Positions 11,469 through 24,292 are shown, counted from the stretch's first letter. The stretch is 64,000 bases of DNA from Combretum micranthum (GCA_024138025.1 JAMXBD010000023.1:992001-1056000), one strand, 5' to 3'. A program made the numbers and translations. Notes: generated by a model not told the origin, from the letters alone.

Positions 11469-13654
11469 CTACACCTTTTCTTGAGGATCAGTAGATTGCA
11501 ATAAGACAGTTTCTTTTTGGTTTTTCTCAATTTGGGTAGTGGTGCTGAGCCGCTCCTTCCCCCCGGGTTTAGAGGAAGCATTTCCATACCAGATCATCCC
11601 CAGTATGGCAACAATCATGCCTAGAATCACTTGTAGATTAAGACCCTCGTTTCCAAAGAAAGTGAATCCAAGATCAGTACGAGAATAGTCTTCATATGGC
11701 CAATTACTTGGAAAGACACTGCTGTAAATCTGCCAATGCAAATGAATTGGCTGAGGTTGGTTCCCACGGCGATCATGCACGAGAGAATTAAAAATGCCTG
11801 CAGAAAACAACCCCGTCAATTGTATGGCAATGATTTACTTGATCATATCTGTGACCGAAAAGCCACATGAAATGAAGATCATTCCTGGCAGAACATTGTA
11901 AGACAAGATGTGCAATTACAAAACTTCATTTCGGTCATTAAATCCTAATCAATAAAGCAACATCAACCGAGAACTTGCTTACCGTAGACCTTAAGGTATA
12001 ATGATAAGCATCGACTCTCTTGTTTGTCAACCAGTAGTCTAAGAAAGGTCCCACTGTTAGCAGAGAAAGTGCTTGTACAGGAGCAGTATGCCCCAATAGG
12101 TTAAATGATCCGATCAAGTATTTCCTTTGAAGATAATGTACATACTGCAAAGGTGAATCATTTGTAAGCAAGAAATGATTTGGAATGATTTTATGTACTC
12201 GTTAACATAGAATGCCATGTGTTTTTATTCTAGAATTCGATCTCATTGATGTTTGGTTTAGCTTTGGAAGCTGCAAAAGCACAAGGCATCTTGCAGAAGA
12301 TACGAGCATTTTGTATCGAAACATTGAGGGGTGCAGTTCAGTTAAAACTCACATATTGCTGCAGGGCAGTGCTCCAAACAGCGATTACCGAAGCAAGGAA
12401 ACCTTTGAAATTTACACTCACATCGGTGACAGTACATACACCAACACCCAGAAGTACAAGCATGATACTAAGCTTTGTATCCCTTGAGTATCTTACACTA
12501 TCCAACACAACTTCAAGGAAACAAGACACTGGGATCATACTCAGCTTGGCAATCTGAAAAATGAACATTTGAAAGTTAATATCGTCAGATGTTCGATATA
12601 GAAATTTACATAGGAAAGGATGCTGTGATTTTTCTGAAGCGTACCTGATAAAATCCAACAGAGTTCCACATCAAACTCACGTTCATTCCAACAATAGAGA
12701 AATTTGCAAACAAAACAAATTTCAATATCTCAGTTGGTGGCAGATAGGATGCCTGAATGTACCCGAGTGACCTAAGCACAACAGTCAATAGGGTTGTTGT
12801 GGCAAAATGAAGACCGGTTAAAGTCGTAGCTGCAAGGTAGATTTACACCATGGACAAAAATTAGATTTGATACAAAAATTTTAGGCAATTGTGCCCTGCT
12901 TTCCTATAATTCTCAGGGCTTGGTACAAGGAGTTGTGCTTATGTAGCACACCAGGTAAGATGGGTGTGCAGATAATCTAATCAGTGTAAATCTATTCTCC
13001 ATCCATCCATGAAATCTGAATCAAATAAAATTCTAAGTCATTCAAAGGATTGATAATAAACACACTTAAAACCTTGTGGCATCAAGCATACAAACTAACA
13101 GGGATTTGAGTATATAAATTGAATTCTCGTATATCTATAGCCCACTAATCCAAAAGTTTAAACACATCTGGTCTAATGTGGTTTATATTTACTCCTTAGC
13201 ACTCTCTCTTAAGTCTCACTATAGGCTAGGATTTGATTAAAGCTCATTGAGTATACCACTTAATTAAAAGGAAATCAATGCACAAGGATTTGAACTCAGA
13301 ATCCCCACCATGAGAAAACCTCCATCTGGTTTGATTCTAAATTGATTGGCTAACATCGTTGTTTATACATGTAACACAGCAAAAAGAAGCTACTATCCAA
13401 ATTATATAACTTGGTTTAGTAATATTGTTATTCCACATCTCACAATATTATCCTAAACCACCGATAGAGGATCCATGAAGAGTGAGGTTATTTCAATTTG
13501 TAAGGGCAGTGGTTTAGGACATACCAAAGGTAAAACCATAATTAGCCATCAAGGCTTTGTTGACCATGATTATCCCAACAGATGTGACTATGTTGAACAT
13601 CCATGCTGCTGCATCTACAGCAGCCTTTTTATCGGCTTTAGTTGCTGAATTCAT
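11469..13654 (-). CDS. URGT: UDP-rhamnose/UDP-galactose transporter (URGT4-6/NST-KT1 type), frameshifted
   Basis: Golgi nucleotide-sugar antiporter of the plant NST-KT/TPT family, which supplies UDP-Rha/UDP-Gal for cell-wall polysaccharide synthesis (family knowledge). Five coding exons fit with consensus GT/AG borders: 13525-13654, 12645-12829, 12353-12553, 11983-12144 and 11469-11797 (stop at 11469-11471). Key family strings in order are [114 protein letters not shown] and [15 protein letters not shown], ending in a C-terminal EKV. About eight to ten hydrophobic segments are expected and are seen. The exon lengths sum to 1007 bases, one short of a 335-residue protein. The frame breaks at about 11672, after residue 268, in the segment before the GFTFFG block. 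Read as it stands, translation ends at 11627-11629 after about 282 residues and loses the last membrane segments and tail. This is either a real lesion or a one-base assembly error. Identity of the family is very firm; which paralogue it is, is not. Confidence 0.93.
11671..11673 (-). other. One-base deletion (frameshift) in transporter exon 5
   Basis: Upstream codons give the conserved [10 protein letters not shown] segment in one frame. The following [14 protein letters not shown] segment is open only in the next frame. The join falls in ATCTTGG on the minus strand, where one base is missing between the Ile and the next Leu/Gly codons. All other exon phases agree, so the missing base is local. 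A shortened CC run is the simplest reading, which is also a typical place for sequencing error. Confidence 0.85.
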
Positions 13655-14378
13655 GGAGTCTGTCTTGATTAACTGTTCAATAAAACCTTTCCTGCTGAAT
13701 GGTACGCCGAACCAGGTTTCTTTTGAAATTTCAACTGGTATAACTCTGTGGACAAACCATATTCAAAACATATGCCCATAAAAAACATGGCCTAATTGAC
13801 TCAAAAAATTGCATAGGAAACTTAATACAATAAGCTGTACATTTAAATGTTATAATATGATTAGAAAGCCAAGATTTTCAGAATGTAATAGAGCAATATC
13901 ATACAATTTTGTAAGTCAAATTGTAATGAAACCTCATGAAAACAATGAAAACAGACCAAATTGTTTCAAGCCATTGCCCTTTCTGAGGATCTCCAAAAGG
14001 GTTCTACAATTATGTTATAACACACCATAATTCATGATTTAACAGCAAACTAAAAAACCAATTCAATGATTGCAAATTTAACAGGGTCAAAGCTCTAATT
14101 TCCCAAAAATCAAGCTCAATTGGAAAATGATGAAACTTTTTACATAAATTTTAATCTAAAACCCCATTCTTAATACCCTATAAGCATAGCATGGCATGGC
14201 AATGAATTCAAGCATCCGAACTCAAAAGTAGTGAAATAGCTCTATAGTTTGAACTCTCACTTCTATTCTAGACGGAAAAACTGGCACAGGTGTGGCAGAG
14301 AAAACTGAGGAGCCTGAGCAACAGAGGAAATACAGGAAAAGGAAACCTTAACAACATTTTCAAAATCCTAGGAATAGC

Positions 14379-14402
14379 ATATATATATATATATATATAT
14401 AC
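14379..14402. repeat. (AT)n microsatellite
   Basis: A run of about twelve AT dinucleotides in the DNA 5' of the transporter coding start, probably inside a 5'-leader intron. Similar short TA runs occur at 14483-14492. Confidence 0.9.
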
Positions 14403-14769
14403 ATAAACATACCATAAGCACAAAGAAGAATGTTACATATATTATTTTTTGCCTGATAAGAGTCAAATAAAAATCTATTTCATATATATATATAACAAGA
14501 AAGAAAAAACTAGAATTCAACATATTTAGAATTGTCACAGAAACAGCATGATCAATCAATGCATGGAAGAGTCCACAAGTATTGAAACTAGACATACATA
14601 AAAGCATCATGGTATATTACTAACTAACTATATAACACTTCTTTATGGAAAATCATAATACATGTGTATAACTATATATTTCCTGGGAAAAAAAAAAAAA
14701 AAAGAAGAAGCATATATGTCCATGGGAACATGCTGAAAAAAAATGAGAATTCCAGCACAAAAATGGAAA

Positions 14770-15010
14770 AGCAGACCTTATGAGCAGGAAAGTAATGGTT
14801 GACCCCCACTACGGTTTTTGTTATTGTGGGTTTAAATAGAGTGATGAGTTTGGCGAGGATGGGATGGTTTGAGATGGATTTTTAACGTGAAATACAATGA
14901 GTTTTTGTTGATCATCATCGAGAGAGAGAAAAAAAGAGAGAGAGAGAGAGAGAGAGAATAAGACGTGAAAAGGAGTGTTAGGAGAAAACGAGCGAGGAAG
15001 ACAACCTTGT
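14770..15010 (-). promoter_or_regulatory. Probable leader exon and promoter zone of the transporter gene
   Basis: On the minus strand this zone carries a long TC-rich (CTCTCTCT) tract at 14920-14960, typical of plant core-promoter Y-patches and 5' leaders. It is followed by an AAG|GTCTGC donor-like site near 14775. Acceptor-like CAG sites lie 10-60 bases upstream of the start codon at 13652-13654. A leader intron of about 1 kb (roughly 13700-14775) is therefore likely. This is inferred from composition and splice-like sites only; transcript data would be needed to fix the start site. Confidence 0.4.
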
Positions 15011-16806
15011 TACACTTTATTTTCCTTTTGTTTGTAGAAGGTAGGGTGCTAGGCGATGAAAATGGATGCTCTCCTTTATTTATTTATTTATTCTTTAATC
15101 TTTATCCATGTATCAGTTAAGATGCAATTAAGTACCACTAATATTAAGATTATAACATGATGATATGATGATAGCAGATAAATGCAAAACTTAGTATTTC
15201 TCAATCTTAATCATTGAAATTATCTAACTGAAATATAAAAGTGTCGATTTAGTATTTAAATTTTCTATTTTTTTTAGTTAATTATCTAAATTTCTATTTA
15301 TCTTTATAATTAACCATCTGTACTTTGTCTATTTTTTACTTAACTATCTAATTAAGATATTATATATTATATGAAAAGTTTATAGATATAAATTGACATT
15401 TTAAAGTCTAGTTAATTGTAAATTTGGCAAAATTTATTACCAATTGTGACATTCATCCATAATATTATAGGTACTTTAAGATTTAAAAATTTTAATTGTT
15501 GAATTGAAAGGTGAAAAAAAAAAAAACAAAAAGGAGGGAAATTGGGAGATCTAAATTTGTTAGAGAATGAAGGATTTCTTGTGGGTGGACAGGAGACTAA
15601 ATGCATCTACTTTCAATTTTTTATTATTTAATATCTAAACATTTTATTTTTTTTTTCATAATCTAGTATTAAATTTTAATTTGATTGAAATTTAGTAAAT
15701 ATTTAGATACTAAGTTGCGGACTCAATTGAAATACATACATTAAATTACAACCAAATAAAAGCATGGATGTGAAATGACAAAATATAAGAGTTTACTTAT
15801 AAAAACTTTATTTCGCATGAAGCAAGAAATATGAAAGGAATGGATATGGGAGGAAAAAATTATAACGATATTTAATTTTTTTCAATGTTTTTAGATAATG
15901 AAGAAAAGGAAATCTAAAAAAAAAAAAATTAATCTGATAAATTAAAAATGGAGTATTGTTACTGAGTTTAGTTAAAGAAAGGGTAGAATTGAAAATGAAA
16001 TAACTCTATTAACTTTCTCTCCTATTTGGGGTAAAACAAAATTTGTTGGCCCATGCAAAATTTCTCCTCCAAAATTCAAAAGTATAGGACTCGTTGAGTC
16101 GTTGTGCTTTCATCTACTATGAATCATATACCTTTTTTATCCTTAAATCTATTAGGAGAACTGTTTTTACAGGTGTTTAGAAAATATAAATAATTAAGTA
16201 GGTGACTTACGGGTTCATTTGAAAAAATGCATTTTTTATGTGATAATTATTAATTATCAAGATATAATAGATAGTGATTCTATAAATTGTCCCATATAAC
16301 TTTCATACAAACTATTTTTTATGGCATTCATTAATGTAACTTCTAAATCTTTTACTTTTCTAAATTATATATAGGAGAAGAGTATTTTTAAAACCATAAA
16401 TTAAATAACCAATAAGTCCTCACTTCCTTCAATTACATTGATAGAGCTTTCATAATTTCATCAACGATCGTTCACTCAATCATTTAATTATTAAAATAAA
16501 TATAATAATTGAAATATTAACTATTTTAATAGTTCAATTATGATTGGATATGATATGAACCTCTAAATAGTCATGAGATCAATCCAATTAAAATTAATTA
16601 TAGGACCAAAATATTTTTAGATAATGCCTATGTCAAGAAGTATTAAATCTCTTAAAATCAAGGATATAATGGTCATATAGTATATAAAAAGATTTTCTGA
16701 CCTAGAAAGTAAACAAGATTCTAAATGCCATATGTCAAGATAGGGCTAGTAATTGCAGACATAACATAAAAGCGATAACACAACTACAATATAATTAGAC
16801 ACATAA
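15011..16806. other. AT-rich intergenic DNA with decayed repeats
   Basis: No gene is supported. Two stretches, 15240-15400 and 15600-15760, contain related TTTAGTATTTAAATTTT and TTAATTATCTAAATTT motifs in opposite senses and look like remains of MITEs. A poly-A run is present near 15510. Confidence 0.5.
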
Positions 16807-16863
16807 TAATGTAATAACTTAATCATATTGTCGTCTCTATTTAATTTCATTTATTTCTTTTAT

Positions 16864-17852
16864 ACATTTATGAGTTCAATAAAAAAAAATACAAACACAA
16901 TCTATTTAATAACTTATCATATAAAATAAATGATAAAAAAATAATAATATTGTAATAACTTAATCATATTGTCATCTCTATTTAATTTCATTCATTTCTT
17001 TTATACAGTTGCGAGTTCAATAAAAAAAAAAAAATACAAACACAATCTGTTAAGAGGCAATAAAATGTGAGCATCGAACGCCTTCAATGACACTTTTTTT
17101 TCCCCTTTTAATAAAAGATAATATTATTAGTATTAGAGAATAAAGGGATTTAAACCACCTTTACAAAATTATATAATATTATACCCTATGCCGTATTAAT
17201 ATTTTGGGGTGTTTATTGTATATCATATGCATAACCAGAAATCTTGTTTTGATGGTTTAATAACATTAGATGGAGGAATTGAAAAAAAAAAAAAAATGGT
17301 TTCGAAGCTTTAAGCTTTCATAGCATGTAGTGGGCTTAGAGAGCTTCTACTAGTAGACATTTATGAGTTCAATAAAAAAAAAACAAACACAATCTATTTA
17401 ATAACTTATCATATAAAAAAATGATAAAAAAAAATAATATTGTAATAACTTAATCATATTGTCATCTCTATTTAATTTCATTCATTTCTTTTATACAGTT
17501 GCGAGTTCAATAAAAAAAAATACAAACACAATCTGTTAAGAGGCAATAAAATGTGAGCATCGAACGCCTTCAATGACACTTTTTTTTCCCCTTTTAATAA
17601 AAGATAATATTATTAGTATTAGAGAATAAAGGGATTTAAACCACCTTTACAAAATTATATAATATTATACCCTATGCCGTATTAATATTTTGGGGTGTTT
17701 ATTGTATATACATCATATGCATAACCAGAAATCTTGTTTTGATGGTTTAATAACATTAGATGGAGGAATTGAAAAAAAAAAAAAAATGGTTTCGAAGCTT
17801 TAAGCTTTCATAGCAAGTAGTGGGCTTAGAGAGCTTCTACTAGTAGACATTT
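16864..17852 (+). repeat. Two near-identical 494-bp tandem copies
   Basis: Copy A is 16864-17357 and copy B is 17358-17852. They match almost base for base. Differences are limited to homopolymer lengths, a few bases around the ATAAATGAT block, an extra TACA near 17707, and a CATGTAG/CAAGTAG change near the end. A smaller direct repeat of about 140-bp period (TGTAATAACTTAATCATATT block at 16809, 16950 and 17441) lies within. No coding frame is present. Low divergence implies a recent duplication by unequal crossing-over, or an assembly artefact. Confidence 0.9.
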
Positions 17853-18384
17853 AATCATTAAAATAAATATGATTTTAAAATATAAAGTATTTTAATAGTA
17901 TCATTACATGAAGTATGAATCTGAATTGTTAAGTAATGGATGACACCTATCTCCACAAAATTATTGAATGCACCATACAATTTCTTTAAAAACTTCCTAA
18001 ATTTTTCGAGGTATGCCTTTCACCCACTACTATATACATGAGACCCACAGCTTTTGCCAAAAGGATACATAATGGCAGAAAAAGCAAATGGCATTGCGAT
18101 ATCATAAAAAGTTAAATAAATATCATTATAAAAAAAAAAAAGGAAAGTAAGATAAATCGTGTAAACTATATCAAGAAAATCAATTGAAGAAGAAAAATGT
18201 AATATTTTCAATATGAAGAAGAAATGTGTTTAAGTTTAAATGGCATGGAAAATTTAATAAGTTATCAGTATTTCATCTCAAATACTTATACTACAAAATT
18301 ATTATAAAAAATTATACAAGTTATATTGGTATTCTATATCTTGTAGATTTTGAAAATATAAGTTTTAAAGTGGTACTTATAGTC

Positions 18385-18745
18385 CTTTCACTTGACATGA
18401 ATAACTATTCGTTTCCTCCTTGTTCGATGTAAAATTGCAATTACCATATTCACTAATGAATTACTATTACGTAAAATAATGCTTAGCAATTCATGTTCTT
18501 ACCTCATTAATTGTCATTCATTGGTTTATTTTTCAACTTTATCATAAATACCCCTGTCTTAAAAATATTACCTATATAATTATCTTCTCTTTATAATAAA
18601 TACATGAGCATTATAGATATTTTATATTTTACTCTAATAATTACTTATTTTATATTTATACCAAGTGAATCTTGTAATAGCCATTGCAACTCTATTGCAC
18701 TTTTGAATTGAAATTTCATTCCCTTATTATTCCATACTACGAAGT
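18385..18745 (+). repeat. Dispersed repeat, second copy (see 5125-5515)
   Basis: Same order of blocks as 5125-5515, including TTGTCATTCATTGGTT, a TAAATACCCCTGTCTT block, TTACTCTAATAATTACTT and the terminal TTATTCCATACTACGAA. It encodes nothing. Its neighbour on the right is a hAT-like insertion. Confidence 0.5.
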
Positions 18746-18969
18746 GAACGAGTTCTTAGTTCCTTACATATTGTACGGTAAGTTCCCATTTCATTTCATT
18801 TAGGACAGTATTTAATAGTAGATTATAATGAAGTTCCATGCCACTTTACATCCACTCATCATCATGAGGTACAGCAATAAAAAAATAAAAATAAAAAAGG
18901 AAAGGGGTTGTAAGCACGGTTTAAATATATGAACATGGTAAGAAAAATTAATAATTAATTGTTGAAAAG

Positions 18970-19498
18970 TAGAATTATAAACGAGCCGAGCTATTCGTGA
19001 GCTTCTTGAGCTCGATTAGTAAACGAGTTAAGCCTGAGTCTAAAGTAAAACTCGTTTATCTAAATAAGCCGAGCTCAAGCTTTGATTTAGGCTTGCTAGC
19101 TGGCTCGTGAACAAGATCGTTTAGGCTTGTAAATATGCTTATAAGTGGACTTTTTAATAAATTTATGAATTTTTTTATGCATGATATATTATCTATAACT
19201 ATATAATAAAAATAATAAAAACTAATTTTTATTTAATAATTATGTATACATATTATGGCAACACTTATTTATATATATATAGATATATTATATTTTAGTT
19301 TAAAAAAAAATGAAAAACGAACTATCTAAATGAGTTGAGCTCCAACTTAAATTTCAGGCTTAATAAAAGCTCACTACACTCGATAAAATGCTTGGCTCGG
19401 CTCGGTTTAACTCGGCTTGGCTCAAGCTCGCTAATTTTTAAACGAGCTAAGCCCAAGCTTTTAAAAACTCAGCTTGACTCAACTTGTTTGCAGCCCTA
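18970..19498. mobile_element. Non-autonomous hAT-like element with perfect TSD
   Basis: The ends read TAGAATTATAAACGAG on the left and, in complement, TAGGGCTGCAAACAAG on the right. They are bordered by a perfect 8-bp direct repeat, TTGAAAAG, at 18962-18969 and 19499-19506. Both arms are rich in GAGCCGAGCTC-like motifs in inverted orientation, a known character of this class of plant non-autonomous hAT elements. The length is 529 bp and no transposase is present. Confidence 0.85.
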
Positions 19499-20252
19499 TT
19501 GAAAAGATGTAAATAGATCTTTTAAACTTTAAACTCTACTCCCTTGTGAACTTTTTAAATCGTGTATAACTTCAAAATGTTCTAAAACGATGCCATTTAT
19601 GATCCCTTCGATGATGGTTTTCAGATTTTGATAAGTTTTGAATTTTAGCAATAAATTACAGCTTATTTGATTGTTTTCAAAGGTTAAAGGAAGGTGGATC
19701 GCTTATTAAAAAATCTAAAGATTTTATACAAATTTTTCCAATAGTTTAGGTGAGAATTCACAATCAATGTGTATTACAATATGTGCAATTTATGTCATAA
19801 AAACACCCCGAAACACAATAGCTGGTCTGACTATTATGATATAATTTTATCGAATTAAATAGCTACAATATTGTAGACCTAAGCCATGTTACCAACAAAC
19901 CAAGCAATAAATAATAAACTCCCGATCTCGTTTCTGATTTAGATGCCACAAATTCGGCACGTGGAGACTTGGAAGAGTAGTGCAAGTGCAACCCCACGTT
20001 ACATGCGCCTGACTTAAGAAAACATCGGCTGCTCAATAAATAAAGATTTATCAAGTGTTAAATAAATTTAAAAAATAAAAATATTATCAAAATAAAATAA
20101 AAAATCATTGTCATTTTATAAATATGTGGCAACTATTTATTCACTAGAATAAAAAGGGACAATATTTCTGAAACAACAAATTTTCATCTTATACATGATA
20201 CATCCACACAACACACAACAATAATTCAACTCTCTGATTAAATATATATATA

Positions 20253-20310
20253 TGTATAGTGAGGTTGTTACAACTAGCCGATCATGTACGATAAGCATGG
20301 TGTCGACCTT
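20253..20310 (-). repeat. 3' LTR remnant (last 58 bp)
   Basis: A direct copy of the terminal part of the LTR at 22438-22495, at the far side of the gag region. Upstream LTR sequence is missing; 20311-20640 does not match the LTR. The 3' LTR was therefore deleted or replaced. Confidence 0.65.
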
Positions 20311-20849
20311 AAAGAAGCCTACTATGGAGTTGCTTCAACTCATCACGGCTAAGTTCGATTCGATCCCAAGTGAAGAACACTGGACAACAATGTTAGCTAT
20401 ATCCATGTGCTTATTGTGGTGACAATGTTAGTCACACCAAATTTTCTTGCATGAAGATCGACAATATTGGGAAGAAAGATAGCGATGTTACCTACATCGT
20501 CACTTCCATAAGTGCAATGCATCATGGTAACGATGGTAGCTATACCATGATAGTTACAAAGTGTTTTATCTAAAGCTTGTATTATTTAATAATGAAAAGA
20601 TTCAAACAAGCATCTTATTAGCATATTTATGCACCATATGCTTATTAAAAGTGCTTCAAACATAAGTACAAGCGAATATAAAAGAAGACGAATAGAAAAA
20701 AAATGCACTTTTATTATCATTTACTTTATTTCTCTTTCTTATTATAAGTTAAGAGTAAGTAATAAGCAGCTTCTATCTCTAGTAGATAGCTAATATCATC
20801 TAATGAGAAAATGCTATTCATTATCTATGCCTTCATCATCCATCATTTG

Positions 20850-22330
20850 TGTATCATAGTATTCAAATTCAAGTTCGCCATTGTGAACCTTCTCATTAAA
20901 AATCCTTCTCAACGTCCAACAATCTTTTGTTAGGTGTCCCACCATCTAGTGGAACCTACAAAACTTTGTCTCTTTTCTCTTGTGCAGTGGTTTCTCGCTC
21001 AACCTTTGACAATCTGAGGAAACCACCCTTTAACCATTGGTTAAGGACAGCATGGACTTTATCCATAGTGCATGGGAAAGGCAGAAGTTCTTGAGCACAA
21101 TATCTTCTAGGTTTCTTCTTACCCTTAAAGTTTCCTCCTTGAGTTGTGCTCATTGATGAGTGTTCTTTTTATTTAGATCACCCTTTTCTTTGATAATTAA
21201 GCTGTTCATCCTTCGAGTGTTCTCTAGTAATGTCAAGAAGGATCTGAGTGACAAATTCTCTAGGTGCCCAATATACTTTGTGAACATACCCTGGATGCAG
21301 ATTTTCACAAGTTTCTTTTCGTCACACATATCTTGGATATCCAAAAAGCATTCCCGAAATGCTCGATGTAATCCATCAGATCTTCCTTTGGGTGTTGTCT
21401 AATATACCCCATGTTGATTAATGTTACTCGTTCTTGAGTTTTAAATAATTTCTCTAGAAATTTTTGCACATAGTCTCCTATGAGTTGACGGAGTTCAGGG
21501 TAAGATTAACATGCCAAGTGTATACCTTCTCTATTAGTGACTTAAGAGAATTCCTTAAGTTTTAAGTCATCATCAAGTCTATAGGCTTTGAGAGTCTCAA
21601 TTAATTTGAGAAGGTGCTCTTTAACACTTCCCTGTTTCCTATTAAATTTGATAAACTTTAGACTAATGTAGTCCTTGGGATAAGGTTTTACCACAATCCT
21701 TTGAGGGTATGGAAGGATCAGGTAACAATGTTGGTAGTAGATGTAGCTTGCACCTGTCTTAAGTACTTTTCAAAGTCTTCCTTCATCACGTATGATACAG
21801 AAGCAGATGATATATTAATCCCCACTTGAGGAGTAGAAATAATGTTGCGAGATGCAACTATGCTAGTCATAAGAGGCTAAACATTACATCCAGAGGAGGA
21901 GGAGCCTCCAAGAAGGGGCCTTGCATCTTCTCCAATAATAAGCTTAGGATCTCTTCAAGTCGAAGGTAGCAAAGGTTGTAATGGCTCCCGCTGGCGTCCT
22001 CCTTCATTTTCAATAGTGGGGTGTTAGTTTGCTCGTGTTGAGCATCATGTAAGGCCTCGTGTCAAGTGCCCAGGGATAACAACAACCGGCATGGTGCCAA
22101 CCACTTGCGCTCCCAATGCTAATAAAGTTATCTTAGGGAAGTGTGCTTTCTGAAGCAGTGGCAACTCTTTCCATACAAAATAGGAATTACTTAAAAACAT
22201 TCAGAAATTGATTAAGAGCCTCAATATTCTCCTACATAGTGCATATCATGAGCACACTATCCATTACAAGTGTCTGCACGGCTATAGGGATAGCATTGTC
22301 ATCTACAGCTTGGACTTATTCAATAGTATC
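20850..22330 (-). pseudogene. Retroelement gag remnant
   Basis: Order on the minus strand: a central gag segment around 21350-21660 (strings KLIETLKAYRLDDDLKLKEFS and MGYIRQHPKEDLMDYIEHF), then ICIQGMF..YIGHLENLSLRSF at 21230-21310. A linker follows, with PFPCTMDKVHAVLNQWLKGG at about 21030-21090, and a zinc-knuckle-like FH..VGHLTKDCWTLR at about 20895-20945. Plant retroelement Gag proteins have this order (family knowledge). Several stops and frame changes break it, for example in the knuckle between FH and MVGH. It forms virus-like particles when intact; here it is dead. Confidence 0.75.
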
Positions 22331-22437
22331 AAGCTGATTGTCTTGATCTTGAGGGTTTGCTTCATGTTCAACTCTCTTGTGTGGAGGTGCCGTTCTTTTA
22401 AAAAACTCACTCTCTCTCCAGTGGAGTTACCAAAAAA

Positions 22438-23230
22438 TGTATAGTGGGGTTGTTGCAGCTGGCTAATCTCGTACGATGAGCATGAAGTCGACCTAAGAAA
22501 AATCCTAAATTGATGATAAGTATATGAATGTTGTAGAGAGAGGCAATCCAGTTTCTCGAGTGCATGAGTGTGACAAAAGATCAAATCAAATAGATTCGAT
22601 TGTTTTTTACTTGCACTTCGTAAAATGGATGTCTTAGTTCTTTCAGGAGATATTCTAGCAAAGCTTCCGCATTGCTCTCAAACTTAGTAATACACCGAAT
22701 CTTACCCAAACGAGGGGAGGAACCTCTTATTTATAGATAGTGGAGATTGATGTCAGACATTGCATAATACTTGAATAAACGATCGTGATCAAGTATTGCT
22801 GATGACCATTAGACATTTTATAATGATCCAACTGCTGATATTGAAGCCTCCTTCTTATAGTAGTAGGTTGGTCCGAAAATGGGCTTAATGTCTTTTATTA
22901 TATAAAAGAAGCTCATTTCAATGTAAAAAAGATGAAGGCTCATTTTAGTCAACATAAGCCCTATTTTATTTAAATAAAGCCTAAATTAACTCAGAAAGAT
23001 ATTTTTATTATCTATTTTTCAGCATAAGAAAATCAAATTAGTCCAAGAGAAGAATGAACCGATCTGACGATCCTTGTTCCGAGTCTATCAAGCCAAATCT
23101 TCTACGACATCCCTTATTGAACTCGGTTTTTAAAGCTCTATCACTAGTCCAGAAGACTGGCCCATAACATAAATTGGACCAAAACCTAATTACCGAAATG
23201 ACCCTCTATAATATATAATATATCACAACA
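22438..23230 (-). repeat. 5' LTR of the gag-only element
   Basis: On the minus strand it starts TGTTGTGATA and ends CTATACA, the usual TG..CA limits. A TATA-like CTATAAATAAGAGG lies at about 22723-22738, with a leader downstream. It matches the solo LTR at about 6040-6795 in inverted orientation. The last 58 bases recur at 20253-20310, with landmarks TGTATAGTGrGGTTGTT, CGTACGATrAGCATG and GTCGACCT. Confidence 0.75.
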
Positions 23231-24292
23231 TGTAATAAGAACAAAAATATGAATTAAGGAGGGAACTTCTACAATTCTGTCTCGAAACCATCTAGTTCAT
23301 GATTTTTGTTAAATTGATTATAAAAATTAACATATAAAAATATTTAAACAGTTTTATCAATTAGATATAAATGTGAATCATTAGTGATTTGATGGGACTA
23401 ATCTTGTTAAGATTGTTAAGGCACCATAAAATGTCCCCAACCAAGGATATAAAACTTTATCAAGTCATCTATATAGTCCATGAATGCGATTTTTCTTTGT
23501 AAAGAGCCGAAAAGATTCAATGGACATTACACACAAAATATTATATACAGTGGTATATGTATATATGATAAAATTTTAATATATGTAATATGTAAAAAAT
23601 ACTGATAATATTATGTATTTCAAAACTTCATTAATACTTACTCACTATATATGTAACATCTAGTGTTTTCTTTCCCTCCATCCCCTTTTTTTTTTTCTTC
23701 CTTTTATTATTATTACACAGAAAGAGGCAATTTATTCTCTTTTTCTTTGTGAAAAGCGTGAGGTAATTTCGCTGGTATGTTTCTTTTTTCTAATCTTCTT
23801 CCTTTATAAGGTGAGAGATCACTTTCTACTTTATAGGAACCGCAACTTTTTTGGGCCATGATGATGGAACCCTTGATTATCTGCATTAAGGTTAGTTAGG
23901 AACGAAGTCGCTACCATGGTGCACTTAAATCGCCTTATTTACTGTTGAATGAATCTAACTGTTGCATGAAAAGAGCGGTTTGTCCATTGCTATCATCCGT
24001 GTCAATGTAAGTAAAATCCTACACAAATCGTAAGAAAACATTAGTAGCCGTTTATAACGTCAAAATTTTGAACTAGTTAATTAGAAAATTTTAAATATAA
24101 TGCTTAAAAATTTTAAAAGTACTTATTGGTTACCTATATACAAGCGTCGAGATGGGTATTGAATATAAAGCTTGCATTGTTTTCTTACCTCTAGGTAGAC
24201 AACTAGAATGAATCTAAGTCGAAAACCAATGCTCCTATTTGGAGAAGTGGCTCAAAGAGGATAGAGAGTATTGGTTAGGTGACTCCTACCAT
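23231..24292. other. Intergenic DNA, nothing assigned
   Basis: AT-rich with a T-tract at 23688-23702. A less AT-biased patch at 23840-24010 has no long frame. I could not link it to any gene. Confidence 0.5.

Larger units (their letters stand above)
20253..23230 (-). mobile_element. Truncated minus-strand LTR retrotransposon, gag only
   Basis: Read on the minus strand it has a 5' LTR (22438-23230), a primer-binding-like site (about 22416-22432), a damaged gag (about 20850-22330) and the last 58 bases of a 3' LTR (20253-20310). No protease, RT, RNase H or integrase is present. The primer-site sequence TGGTAACTCCACTGGAG is close to the TGGCGACTCCACTGGGGA of the TAT/Ogre-like element at 46.6 kb, so it probably belongs to that broad lineage. 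The flanks do not show a clear 5-bp target duplication. Confidence 0.75.

Noticed and set aside
12212..12557. Plus-strand frames opposite the transporter gene
   Set aside because: They are antisense to exon 3 and an intron; the minus strand has splice sites and strong family conservation.
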